DNA from: Larix sibirica
Taxonomy: Eukaryota > Streptophyta > Pinopsida > Pinales > Pinaceae
Direction: 5' to 3'
Assembly: GCA_004151065.3 (NCBI GenBank)
Contig: NWUY0300008244.1
Coordinates: 39,505-60,802 of the forward strand
Length of the DNA stretch: 21,298 bases
Within the stretch, counting starts at the first letter, position 1; each line of letters opens with the position of its first letter. The position numbers and the translations under genes are program-made. Under the pieces are notes generated by a model, which had not been told where the DNA came from, did not search any database, and worked only from the letters and a program-made list of their open reading frames with translations. This document shows positions 8,721 to 19,529 of this stretch, in pieces.

Positions 8721-9639
8721 ATGGTGACTCCCTTTATGTGTTTGGACGCAACTTTTGATGTCACAAGTATGTCGGTAGATCCGAACAATCTGCCAAAACT
8801 TAGCAAATTGCCTAGCTTTGATGGAACTAATGTTATTAGTGTTGACGCTCATTGGAAATATTTCAAATCATATATGCGTAGAGAGGGTGCAAATCAGATT
8901 GATGTTTGGTGTAGATGTTTTACTTTATCTCTAGAATGTGAAGTTGAGAAGTGATTTACTAGATTACCGGATAAAGGCATTAGTACTTTCAAAAAGTTAC
9001 ATGAGGTCTTTTTTGATAGATGGGCTAAAAAAGGATCCTCAATTTTATTTGAATGATCTTATTAACATACACAGGAATGAAAATGCAACTATTGAAGAAT
9101 TTCATAGCAGATTTGATGAGGTTGTGCAAAAGATTCCTTAAACCCACAAGCCCAATGATGTTATCATTTTGACATATTAGATTAATGCATTCCAATGAGA
9201 GTTTCTCTTTCATCTCAACCTGGCCCAAACTTGGAACTTGGAAGTTCATGCCAAGCAAAAGGTAAAGGATTTGGACGAAAGTTGGAGGGCATCAGGAAAG
9301 CCTGATATCTTACATCCTCTAAGAGCTAAGATTGAGCAAAAGCACAAGGAAAGTGTGGCTTCTATCGCTGAATCTCCGAAAAGTCCGAACAAACTTATAC
9401 TTGAAGATATGAAGATGTTAAGGATTGATTTTACTCAATAGACAACTGCTCTACAAAATCAGACTGTTCAACTTGAAAGTCATTAGAACAGGTTTTCTCT
9501 GAGAAATTAAAACAATGATCCTCCAACAAATATAAGGCCTCCTACATCATTGGAACCAACAAATATAGTTGATGATTTTAAACACTTTTGTTGACATCTC
9601 AAGATTTCCACGATGAGAGTACATGTATTAATTACCGAG
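8721..9639 (+). pseudogene. gag: Ty3/gypsy gag remnant (element B)
   Basis: Gag forms the virus-like particle that packages element RNA. From an ATG at 8721 the frame reads LPKLSKLPSFDGTNV, then AHWKYFKSYMRREGAN and CFTLSLECEVEK, a stop, and TRLPDKGISTFKKLHEVF. It changes frame to DPQFYLNDLINIHRNENATI and EEFHSRFDEVVQKIP, a stop, and continues in pieces through EVHAKQKVKDLDESWRASG. This is the Retrotrans_gag pattern in order. Near 9588-9634 a cysteine followed by SQDFHDESTC looks like a decayed zinc knuckle. Several stops and frame changes make it non-functional. The start chosen is the first ATG in the homologous frame; upstream 8364-8720 is presumably the leader. Confidence 0.8.
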
Positions 9640-10004
9640 AATTAAAAAGAAATGGACGTTAAAGGAAAAATTGTAGTCCAAAGCTATACGATAATTTGTT
9701 TGAAAGTCAACAACAATTTCACTTATTTGATGAGGATATGCAGAAAGACAAAGAAAACTCCATTAAGATTGATAGACTCACAAAGTTGCTAGGAGAAATG
9801 CCTTTTTTAAAGAAATTGAGAGAATGTACAAAATATACTCAAGAGCATTTCTTACCAAAGAAGAAAGGGGACTCCTCCTAAAACGCATCAATAGAGGCCT
9901 ACAAGTGTGCCTAAAGATGAAGCTCCTATGAGGGATCAAGTAAGTACAGGTAAGTCTTCAATTGGATTTTCTATTGATAGAAATTTCAATTTGATGTTTC
10001 AAGT
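9640..10004 (+). pseudogene. Linker between gag and protease (element B)
   Basis: A 61-codon open run at 9696-9881 is rich in charged residues (FDEDMQKDKENSIKIDRL, then LLGEMPFLKKLRE). Its position fits the spacer that Tat-type elements carry between the gag knuckle and the protease, with a likely helical character. I recognise no catalytic motif. Stops follow at 9882 and beyond. Confidence 0.45.
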
Positions 10005-10550
10005 GCCCTAGGCACTATGAATGTCCCAGTGCAGTTGTTTGAGCTAGCGAAAATTCCATAAGTGAGGATCCAAGTGGACGAGTCATTTGGGTTTGGAGAA
10101 ACAATGTAAACCATATGTGCAATAGAATAAGACAAATATTTTCCCATCATTAGAAGAACATGAATCCTGCAGAAAACAAGAACCTGAAAAATTAATCATT
10201 TTGTATCTCATTAATGATCGGAGATTTTATTTTGCATAACTATAAATTATATTTTAGTGCCTCGACAAACATTACGTCTTTAGTCATGATGTACAAGATA
10301 GGCTTGAAGGTATCAAGAACTTGTCAAAATATATGTGCCATGGACTCTAGAGAACTCAAAGTTTTCAAATCGATCAATGACGTTCAGGTAGGTCTTTCTG
10401 CACATCCTTCTATTGAATTACTAATGGATATTGTTGTCATTGATGTACCAAAACCATGGGGCATTCTATTATCAAGGAAATGGGTTGTCAATTTGGGTGG
10501 TAATATACAAATGGATCTATCGTGCTCTACCATCCCAATAATGTGAGGCA
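10005..10550 (+). pseudogene. pol: Ty3/gypsy aspartic protease remnant (element B)
   Basis: The conserved pre-protease segment ALGTMNVPVQLFELAKIP begins at 10005 and is followed by a stop. The protease proper is an open run of 110 codons at 10214-10546: IGDFILHNYKL, then the active-site strand YFSASTNI (YFS at 10250-10258), IGLKVSRTCQNICAMDSREL, DIVVIDVPKPWGILLSRKW and LGGNIQMDLS. The family's D-S-G triad is replaced at all three residues, each change explained by one base. The C-terminal LLSRKW...LGG signature is intact. So the fold is recognisable but the enzyme is dead. RT sequence should follow, but only unrecognisable broken sequence does (10551-10799). Confidence 0.8.
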
Positions 10551-10799
10551 CATTAATTTGTGGTACTACATAGAGAGCCCATGAGAAGACATCATGTGGA
10601 ATATCTAGAAGATCTAATAAATCAAATAATTTGATTTCAAGACAATGTTGAGTCCTACATCGTTTTTGATGCCGATGTTGCCCCTCAACATACATATAAG
10701 CTTTGAACAGTGAACTTCAACAGGGCCAAGACCAATCGGTTAAAGAAATGTCCATGTGTAAAAATAACAAGTTGACAGGAAACAAGGATGCACTATAGT

Positions 10800-11000
10800 T
10801 GGCCATGGAGGATTCTGATGCATTATTCTTAGGTGTGGTTCTTCGAGTTCAAAATGAAAAAGTAGATGCACTAGTAGTTCCTGCTTATATTCTTTATCCT
10901 TGTGAAGTCCTTACAGAAAAGGGGAAAAGGAAATAATTGTTAAGCCCTATGTGCCCGAAGATATGAGAAATTGCTAGGTTTTTTATGATGACAAGCAATC
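10800..11000 (+). pseudogene. pol: RNase H C-terminal tail and linker to integrase (element B)
   Basis: The frame reads MEDSDALFLGVVLRVQNEKV, then DALVVPAYILYPCEVL (near 10866). After a frame change near 10932 it reads IIVKPYVPEDMRNC, a stop, and VFYDDKQ. The N..vDAL..A pattern matches the end of the RNase H found in Tat-type elements. The following acidic VP-rich segment is the link that leads to integrase in that lineage. The rest of RNase H and all of RT are missing upstream. The match is by pattern memory only, so the lineage call is moderate. Confidence 0.6.
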
Positions 11001-11249
11001 ACAAAAGTCTAAACCATGAGATTGACTAGGGAAAAGAAGGCTCACCATAGAAAGTAATCAACAATCTCCTTCCCCCTAAGCAAGCTCGAATGGAGAAAAT
11101 CCTTGACAGAAATTATGGGTGAAAAAAGAAAAAGGAAAGGCTTACCCTAGGAAAAAAAAGAATTCAAAGGCTTGACCCATGACTTCAAGGATAATTAGTC
11201 TTGTGATGATTTGAACACTAATGAAAGCAACGTGAAAAGATACATGACC
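11001..11249 (+). other. Unrecognised broken sequence where integrase core should be
   Basis: Stops occur in every frame and I cannot see an HHCC finger or a D-D-E core. The stretch is purine-rich on the plus strand (several A-runs, for example near 11110-11160). Most likely the integrase core is deleted and what remains is decayed linker. Confidence 0.4.
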
Positions 11250-11599
11250 ACACCAAAAAAGGATGAGACAAATAGATCTAGATGCAGTCCATAACATAAT
11301 TGATAGAGCCATATGGAAAAAAAATAGAGCCTTTGATCACCTAGTGCAACATTAAGAAAAGACACAAGCTTAGTTTGACAAGAAAACTCACCCACAAAAT
11401 TTCAAGAAAGGTGATATCATCTTCATGTGGCATAAAAGAAAGGAAAAATCAAGCAATAATGGTAAGTTTGAACATATTTGGTTGGGTCCATATCAAATTG
11501 AAGATGTTCTAGGTAATAATTACTTCTTCTTGAGCCATTTGGACGGAGATAAATTTCCTTTTTCCTGTTAATGGGAAAATTTGAAGATATTTTACTCAA
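11250..11599 (+). pseudogene. pol: Integrase C-terminal domain remnant (element B)
   Basis: Integrase inserts element DNA into the chromosome; only its C-terminal DNA-binding part is left. The frame reads VQH, a stop, EKTQA, a stop, then FDKKTHPQNFKKGDIIFMWH from 11374, followed by KFEHIWLGPYQIEDV, FLSHLDGDKFPF and, after a frame change, FPVNGK and RYFTQ. The GD-x-V/I-W box, the W-x-GP-x-x-I-x-x-V box and the LDG...VNG ending are the standard end of gypsy pol in plants, in the right order. It lies about 260 bases before the 3' LTR, which supports the element's layout. Confidence 0.85.
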
Positions 11600-11853
11600 G
11601 GTATATCTAATGCCTTGGGATATCCCTTGTACTATAGTAGATTTAGGTTCATTTGATGTGTCATTTGTTTTACCCATCAATTGCATTTGTTGTGTTGTTT
11701 TTATACATTTCATAGCAAGGCAAGAGGGATGTGTCTACCTTCGATGCATTTAATGATTTTTTTATTGAAGTGTGTGTAGGTCTATAGTGGTAAAATATTC
11801 AAAGGTTCTCACGCACTTTCAAGAGAAGCGCATGTCCCACTGTTGGTCCCAAT
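11600..11853 (+). other. Stretch between end of pol and 3' LTR
   Basis: No coding pattern and, notably, no clear polypurine tract right before the proposed LTR start. The last bases read ggtcccaat. Either the tract has decayed or the LTR start is placed slightly wrong. Confidence 0.4.
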
Positions 11854-12969
11854 TGTTATGCCCCATATTCTCTACAATGCACCCTACCATATCTACGAAA
11901 CAGAGGGGGTCTTTTTTTCCATTGTAAAAGGTCAATTTGGAGCTTTCTCTATGTAAAAGTGTTGGTCTAGCGAGGCCCACTACCCATGGTCAAGGTCATG
12001 GTAATTCCTCTTGGTCCTCATTTCAATATGTATTGGTTTTGTGGCTTAATTGACTACCCCTTGATGAGTGGAGGTTCTCATCATGTCAAGCATTTATGCC
12101 CTGGGTGGGTATCTGGTGCACCTTGCAATGAATCCATTAGAAAACATGGCTTAGGAGCCCTAGCCAAACTTATGCTTTTATGATTTGTAGAGGTGATTAC
12201 GCTTGTAAGGGTTGTCACACCTACTCTAGAACACCTCATTCATACTCCCTTGGACCTTGTTTTGTTATATCATTCCTCCCCTTTAGTCATCTTGGTCAAA
12301 AAGAGCAAGTCGTCCACCTTGAAAGCAAGCTTGTGGAGGTCGTACCAACCTAAGAAGGAGGGAATTGAGGGAAAATACACATTTTGAGGTTAGATGAGGC
12401 ATGACATATTTCTTCCAATCTCAAATCTTCATCATGTTGAATCATATCATTTATATAAATATTTTATCTTTTATGAGGTTTAGTCCATGAATTGTGGGTG
12501 ATAGACCCTATAAAATCATTAAGAATCATTTTGAATAAAAATTAGGTAGGTCATCCTAGAGGAGGGATAAAGTTAGCCTTTTCTCTTATAAATAAGGCAT
12601 ATCCCCCTCATTTGTAACCAAGATCATGGGATTAAATATGACCTAAATTTTACTTTTACTTGTGTACATGAGAGACTAACTGTTATGCACCTCCTTTCTT
12701 GGCATTTCTAGGGTTTTCAAGGGAAATTTACTATCTTTCAAGGATATTCTAAGGTGAAAGGATTCTTCAGGCTTCTTCTATTTCTGCTTTCTTTCTCAAT
12801 TGTGGTAAGATATTAAAACTCTTGTCTTGCACTATTGGAGATTCCAAGGTAGGAGCAATTAGGGTTTTATGCATAATAGCTTAGCCTTGTTGGTGAGACA
12901 TCCCTCTTGAAGGGTATCTCTTGTTTCAGCCTTGGCATCTTATTTGGCCTAACTAGGTGAAAGGCTAAC
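11854..12969 (+). repeat. 3' LTR of element B, cut at the N
   Basis: The start is proposed at tgttatgcccc (11854), a usual TG start for plant LTRs. From 12343 to 12969 it aligns with 6582-7231 of the 5' LTR, including tgaggtttagtcc, ccccctcatttgtaacca and gacatccctcttgaaggg. Similarity is about four in five by eye, with a deletion of some 20 bases near 12725. It stops at the N without reaching its 3' end. A later copy of its first 466 bases ends the window (20833-21298). Confidence 0.7.
12587..12594 (+). promoter_or_regulatory. LTR TATA box
   Basis: tataaata followed by aaggcatatccccctcatt is a typical LTR core promoter layout. The start of transcription would be some 25-35 bases downstream, beginning the R region. 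Conservation of the flanks in the 5' LTR supports the site. Activity is not shown by the sequence. Confidence 0.5.
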
Positions 12970-12970
12970 N
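12970..12970. other. Single N: sequence gap or contig joint
   Basis: This is the only undetermined base in the window. On its left the sequence is in the middle of the 3' LTR of element B; on its right it is in the middle of the second 71-bp repeat of element A. It therefore marks the joint of the 9-kb direct repeat and may stand for a gap of unknown length. Confidence 0.9.
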
Positions 12971-15560
12971 AGGTTTTTCATCGTTTAAGGTGGTGCTTTG
13001 GATAGTAGTCCTACTTCAGGCACTAATTCCCTTTGAAATCAAATTCACTTTTAGGAGGTGATCTAAATATATTTTGAAAATACATCTTCAAATTCTATTA
13101 AAATCAAAGGCTGTCTAAGGTTGCCCCATATTCTTCAACTTCCTTTGAGTATTTTATGTTTAGCATATAGAGCTCATAACCTCCTTCAAGGATGTGTTTT
13201 AATTACATGGTTGTCATATGTCTTGTATTATAGTTCCTGCCTTCCTTGGAATGTCATTGATTTTCAAAGGTCATCTAGATACTTCTCCAAATCATTTCCA
13301 CTATCTATTAAATCATGATGGTTCTCTAACCAATCCAACCCAAACACAATATCATATGTTCCTAAAGTATTAAAAATTGAATTACATTTAATTTGCAGGC
13401 CTTCTAGGTCTATTGGACAATCTTCAATAACACAATCCACAATGTTGGTTAAAGCATAATCTAGTTTGGTTGTCCAATCAATGTCTAATATTTTCATTAG
13501 AAATTTACCTTTGTCCAACATTCTAGGAGCCATATGACGATTTATATCTCCTGGATCAATAAGAATATTAGCAACAAAACAGCTAGTGTACTGTGTATTT
13601 CAGTGAAAGAACCCTTATAGTCTATAAGTATTTATGGCATTATTTTTGTTCTATGGTTCCCAACAATAATGCTAAAAACGTAATCATTGTAATTAGCATG
13701 CTTGCAAACAATCACAACACTTCTGGGCGATATCTTTTATTAGGCCCAAAATAAATAGTTATACAAAAACTTGATTGTTGCAACCGAGATATGATACTAT
13801 ATGTAACATCCCTCTTAGATGCCACTCCAAAATCCATGCCAACTTCTTTTTATTTTGACAAATTAATTATTGTATTTTCCTTCTAATATATTAACTCCTT
13901 CCTAAATTGTTTTTCTCAGGTTTAACAAATGTTTTAATAACTCTTATAATCAAAGGGAACCTTCCAAATTGATAATCATTTACACACGGCCATGATTCAG
14001 GGTTCTTTTATGGGGTTAATGGTATTCTCAATACACGAGGCTATTCCTGCTTTCACTATGTGCTTTGATTTAATATTGGAAAGGATTCATCTTAGGGATG
14101 AGACAAAAGCCAATGACCTAAATTATGGTTTAGTTAGTGAGATCCTAATATGTATGAAGTATGTCCTTTGTAGAACTCCTAAAACCCTTATGACCCTATA
14201 AAACTGCTTTAATTGTTTTGTGGAGATTTTCATTAATCAAATCTTCTTTCCACATGTCATCATATTATTGTTTCTTAGAATGCCTCATGCTAGATTGTTC
14301 TTAGGCCTTGTAATGTTGTGCAGTATCATTTGATCCATCCATATTTGTTTTTGAATTGGATTTGAGTCCCAATGTTTCTCTCTTTTGTGTCTAACATTAT
14401 CTGTCAATGTTAGACTTGACATGGATCTTATTCACTAGGGTCGTCGGGTCCTCTTTTTGTATCTTCCTTAAAGCTTCTTTATCTAAGCTTGTATTGTCAT
14501 GCATCATTTTTCGATTGGTCCTAGTGTTGCCATTTGGCACTCTTTTGTTGGCCCACATATCACCACGCAATACTCATTTTGTTATTCCATGACAAATCTT
14601 GACGTGGATCAATGTCTTACCAAGGTTCCAAATCTCTTCTTGGTTCTTTTCATTTTTCTATTGCAATGCTTTCATAGACCTTATGTCATTATCAACTCTA
14701 TTGTACTCCATGTATTTGGAAATAATGAGATCATGCCCTTACACAAATTTTGGAATTTTCATCTGAAATGTTATTCGGTAGAGATCATCAAGGTATTTGG
14801 AGCTTGGCACTGAAATATTATTCGATAAAGATCATCAAGTTATTTGGAGCTTGGCATGTCAATCTATTGCATATCTTCTCTTACTTATTAGTCTCTTTTC
14901 ATACCATAAATTATTTCCTATTTGAGTTTATCCAAACATTTGACATCCATTTTGCAACCTCATCACATAAGTCCTTAGATCCACCCGATCCTCTAGATTC
15001 AATAAATAAATCTAGGCTTTGTAGTTTTTTGTTCACTTTATTGCACAACACCTCCAATCCGCACACTATCTCAAACCCAAGGATCTTATTCAATCTATTT
15101 TATCGACTGTTTCACATATGTTCTGTAACTCCTTTGCATAAGTTCTTTAATTTTCTTGGCTCTTCAGAGTTGACCTTTTATTCAATTAAAATTCAGTCAG
15201 ATGTTTGAAGTCTGGTATGGACAACCTTTTCACAAGGCTTCAGATCCATCTAGTTGTCAACCATGAACCCTTGATACAACACAACTTGTCCAGGTGTTTC
15301 AAGATTAATGTGCATCCATACTTTCACAACTCATTGAAAATTCTCCTCCACTTTGGACCTAAAGAAATATATCCAATTGATTTTATCATGTACTTCAAAT
15401 GCAAGTATCATTATAAGGGATTTAAACTGAGGAACTTATCATTTATCCAAAATCTCATTTATCTCATCATTGGCCTACATGTCACCCTCCGATGCTTTTC
15501 CATGTGAGATAAAATAATCTATCTAAATTAGATTATAGTCTTGGGCCTCTCCAAGGCACT
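12971..15560 (-). mobile_element. Element A, second copy (no RNase H)
   Basis: It repeats 3992-6581. It holds the part of the RT N-terminus from 12971 to 13114, the protease remnant (13264-13595), the possible zinc knuckle (about 13691-13731), the unassigned stretch 13740-15560 and the 47-bp duplication (14764-14857). The RNase H and the first 71-bp unit are not included because the repeat starts inside element A. Confidence 0.8.
13264..13595 (-). pseudogene. pol: Ty3/gypsy protease remnant, second copy (element A)
   Basis: The encoded peptide from the ATG at 13533 is identical to that of the left copy, including the altered DPG triad (13549-13557) and the LGTYDIVFGLDWLENH signature. Identity of a dead gene over this length reflects recent copying, not selection. 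Confidence 0.85.
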
Positions 15561-17320
15561 TACCAACCTAAGGAGGGAATTGAGGGAAAAATACACATGT
15601 TGGAATTATATGGGGCATGATGTCCTCCTTCCAACCTCGACTCTTCATCATGTTGAAGCATATTATCATTTATATCATTATTTTATATTTTATGAGGTTT
15701 AGTCCCCGAATTGTGGGCAAGGGACCCTAAAAAATCATTAAAAGTCATTTTAAATACAAATTATGTAGGTTGACCAAGAGGAGGGGTAAAGTTATCATTT
15801 TCTCTGATAAATAAGGTATCTCCCCCTCATTTGTAACCAGTATCATGGGATATAATATGGCTGAAATTTTAGTTTTACTTGTGAACATGAGAGGCTAAGT
15901 GGTGTGCACCTCCTTTCTTAGCATTTATAGGGTTTTCAAGGGATCAAGTTTGATGTTTGAGGTTTCTTTACTATCTTTCAAGGTTATTCTAAGGTGAAAG
16001 GATTCTTGAGGCTTCTTCTCTTCTCTTTTCTCTCTAAATTGTGGTAAGATCTTGAACCTCTTGTCTTGCACTAAGGAAGGCATCCAAGGTAGGAGCAATT
16101 TAGGGTTTTATGCATATTAGATTAGTCTTGCTTGTGAGACATCCCTCTTGAAGGGTCTCTCTTGTTTGTGTCTTGGCATCTTGTTTTCCCTAACTAGGCC
16201 AAAGCCTAACACAACCTACGATTTCTTAGCCTTGCCCTAGTTCATTCAAATATTGAATTGCCAATTCTTAGGAGAAACGTTAATCCCGATTTCTCGGTGC
16301 CTAGTGGAATAAGACCTAGGTTTATTTCCCTTATCTTCAAAAATTCAATTATACAAAATTCCTTGTATTATACAGGGAAAAAAACAAAAAACCCTAAAAA
16401 TTGAATATTTTCCAAAAAAATCTAAAAATATATATTTTTTAGAGTTGTACTTGTTTAGAATTGAATTTACTTGCAAAATCCTGAAATATTTACTGTTGCT
16501 GTAGTTTTCTAAGTTATTTATATTATTCAAAAATTCATAAAAGGTTTTAAAAAAATCATAAAAAAGGTTGTTTGCAGCTTAAGGAAGCCCTAAATAGGGT
16601 GACGCCAGCCCTGAGAGTGACATCATCTCCTAGCAGTCGGTATAGCCACAGTTCAAATCTGGTTGAAGAATAATTTTGCAAGTCCATTATTGACAAAAGA
16701 TCAAACCATAACAATTGGGAAGACCCCATACTTCATCGAAAAGCATTGGTGGTTGACCTGGGGGGTTTTGAAGTGGTTAAACAAGTCATTCATCCACTTT
16801 TGCAGGTTTTTACAGATATGAAGTGATTAACAATCCTAAGTTGCAGCAAATAGCCATCAAATCAGGTGCACCCTAGGGGTGATGAACTCATCATTGGTTG
16901 GTAAGTGGTGAGAGGTATCTATTGTGTCATTTTCATAGTTTATTTTAAGGTTTCACAAAAGTTTATAGTGTTGGTTTTTACTGTAGTAAATTGATACATT
17001 TCACTAATCAAGTAGTACCAAGTTGTATTGCTCCTAAACCTGCCTAGTCATTGAGTATTTATTTAATATCTTGTTGACTCCATTAAGCCACTGGTCTACT
17101 TATCCAATAAGAGGGTCTTGTTAGAGATAGCATTGTTCTTGTTGCGTATTTTACAAGCTATTTCTATCCATATTTGGGAAGCATTCTATGGCCAAAAGAG
17201 CAAGCCTAAAGAGAGAGGAGAGTGCATTACAGTGACATTGGGTGTCTCTCCTAAATAGTTATTGATCTTAGCACTGACCCTCATGACCTAATTGGAAGGG
17301 TGTTAATTTGCGCGATCACA
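15561..17320 (+). repeat. 5' LTR of element B, second copy
   Basis: Same boundaries as 6582-8341, shifted by 8979, including the altered TATA site (15806-15813). One substitution, at 15755, separates it from the left copy. Confidence 0.7.
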
Positions 17321-17325
17321 TTTTT

Positions 17326-17342
17326 TGGTGCCTTTGTCGGGG
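17326..17342 (+). other. Primer binding site, second copy
   Basis: Identical to the tRNA-Asp-type site at 8347-8363, six bases after the LTR end at 17320. Confidence 0.85.
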
Positions 17343-17699
17343 TCTCAAAGGAAAAGTGACAACATTCCATTCAAGATATTCCTTGGTATAATTCATTCAT
17401 TTTCGGAAAGTTTGACATTTTCGTGCCGGGAAAGCTCATGTGAGTTTTTGTTTTGCACTTTGTTAAGATTACGGTTAAGGACTAAATTTGCATGTATGAT
17501 TTGGCAACTCCAATTAAAGAAAATAAAAAGAGGTATTCTACAAGGATGAATCCTCAAGGTAAGATTATTTTTGTCCTTGAGCTTGGATTCATTAATCGAA
17601 AAACAAGACATTGTCTCGAGGTAAGGGAGGTAAGTACCTGATTATCCTCTGAATCTTTATTAGATATCCATCGTTTTTTCTCTTGATCCTATTGTTCCA

Positions 17700-18618
17700 A
17701 TGGTGACTCCCTTTATGTGTTTGGACGCAACTTTTGATGTCACAAGTATGTCGGTAGATCCGAACAATCTGCCAAAACTTAGCAAATTGCCTAGCTTTGA
17801 TGGAACTAATGTTATTAGTGTTGACGCTCATTGGAAATATTTCAAATCATATATGCGTAGAGAGGGTGCAAATCAGATTGATGTTTGGTGTAGATGTTTT
17901 ACTTTATCTCTAGAATGTGAAGTTGAGAAGTGATTTACTAGATTACCGGATAAAGGCATTAGTACTTTCAAAAAGTTACATGAGGTCTTTTTTGATAGAT
18001 GGGCTAAAAAAGGATCCTCAATTTTATTTGAATGATCTTATTAACATACACAGGAATGAAAATGCAACTATTGAAGAATTTCATAGCAGATTTGATGAGG
18101 TTGTGCAAAAGATTCCTTAAACCCACAAGCCCAATGATGTTATCATTTTGACATATTAGATTAATGCATTCCAATGAGAGTTTCTCTTTCATCTCAACCT
18201 GGCCCAAACTTGGAACTTGGAAGTTCATGCCAAGCAAAAGGTAAAGGATTTGGACGAAAGTTGGAGGGCATCAGGAAAGCCTGATATCTTACATCCTCTA
18301 AGAGCTAAGATTGAGCAAAAGCACAAGGAAAGTGTGGCTTCTATCGCTGAATCTCCGAAAAGTCCGAACAAACTTATACTTGAAGATATGAAGATGTTAA
18401 GGATTGATTTTACTCAATAGACAACTGCTCTACAAAATCAGACTGTTCAACTTGAAAGTCATTAGAACAGGTTTTCTCTGAGAAATTAAAACAATGATCC
18501 TCCAACAAATATAAGGCCTCCTACATCATTGGAACCAACAAATATAGTTGATGATTTTAAACACTTTTGTTGACATCTCAAGATTTCCACGATGAGAGTA
18601 CATGTATTAATTACCGAG
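17700..18618 (+). pseudogene. gag: gag remnant, second copy (element B)
   Basis: It has the same peptide blocks and the same stops as the left copy, from LPKLSKLPSFDGTNV through KKLHEVF to SQDFHDESTC. I see no protein-level difference. The stop at 17933 and the later frame changes are shared. Confidence 0.8.
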
Positions 18619-18983
18619 AATTAAAAAGAAATGGACGTTAAAGGAAAAAATGTAGTCCAAAGCTATACGATAATTTGTTTGAAAGTCAACAACAATTTCA
18701 CTTATTTGATGAGGATATGCAGAAAGACAAAGAAAACTCCATTAAGATTGATAGACTCACAAAGTTGCTAGGAGAAATGCCTTTTTTAAAGAAATTGAGA
18801 GAATGTACAAAATATACTCAAGAGCATTTCTTACCAAAGAAGAAAGGGGACTCCTCCTAAAACGCATCAATAGAGGCCTACAAGTGTGCCTAAAGATGAA
18901 GCTCCTATGAGGGATCAAGTAAGTACAGGTAAGTCTTCAATTGGATTTTCTATTGATAGAAATTTCAATTTGATGTTTCAAGT

Positions 18984-19529
18984 GCCCTAGGCACTATGAA
19001 TGTCCCAGTGCAGTTGTTTGAGCTAGCGAAAATTCCATAAGTGAGGATCCAAGTGGACGAGTCATTTGGGTTTGGAGAAACAATGTAAACCATATGTGCA
19101 ATAGAATAAGACAAATATTTTCCCATCATTAGAAGAACATGAATCCTGCAGAAAACAAGAACCTGAAAAATTAATCATTTTGTATCTCATTAATGATCGG
19201 AGATTTTATTTTGCATAACTATAAATTATATTTTAGTGCCTCGACAAACATTACGTCTTTAGTCATGATGTACAAGATAGGCTTGAAGGTATCAAGAACT
19301 TGTCAAAATATATGTGCCATGGACTCTAGAGAACTCAAAGTTTTCAAATCGATCAATGACGTTCAGGTAGGTCTTTCTGCACATCCTTCTATTGAATTAC
19401 TAATGGATATTGTTGTCATTGATGTACCAAAACCATGGGGCATTCTATTATCAAGGAAATGGGTTGTCAATTTGGGTGGTAATATACAAATGGATCTATC
19501 GTGCTCTACCATCCCAATAATGTGAGGCA
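18984..19529 (+). pseudogene. pol: Protease remnant, second copy (element B)
   Basis: Same as the left copy: the pre-protease segment at 18984, the 110-codon run at 19193-19525, and the mutated triad YFS at 19229-19237. Confidence 0.8.

Larger units (their letters stand above)
3992..12969. repeat. 9-kb direct repeat, left copy (through 12969)
   Basis: The sequence from 3992 (aggtttttcatcg) reappears from 12971 at a constant offset of 8979 with no insertion or deletion that I could see. The left unit runs to the N. It contains most of element A and all of element B that is present. Bases 12320-12969 have no partner only because the window ends. Confidence 0.95.
6582..12969 (+). mobile_element. 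Element B: degenerate Ty3/gypsy retrotransposon with LTRs
   Basis: From left to right are a 5'-truncated 5' LTR (6582-8341), a tRNA-Asp-type primer binding site (8347-8363), gag (8721-9639), protease (10005-10550), the C-terminal tail of an RNase H (10800-11000), the integrase C-terminus (11250-11599) and a 3' LTR (from 11854) cut at the N. Reverse transcriptase and the integrase catalytic core are missing. The tRNA-Asp primer site and the VP-rich segment between RNase H and integrase suggest the Tat lineage, which carries an added archaeal-type RNase H. It cannot move by itself. The LTRs match at roughly four bases in five by eye, implying an old insertion. Confidence 0.85.

Noticed and set aside
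10384-10695. 103-codon minus-strand open frame, repeated at 19363-19674
   Set aside because: It is antisense to the element B protease, which has a recognisable signature on the plus strand, and has no motif of its own.
11423-11713. 96-codon minus-strand open frame
   Set aside because: It overlaps the integrase C-terminal blocks read clearly on the plus strand, so it is a shadow.
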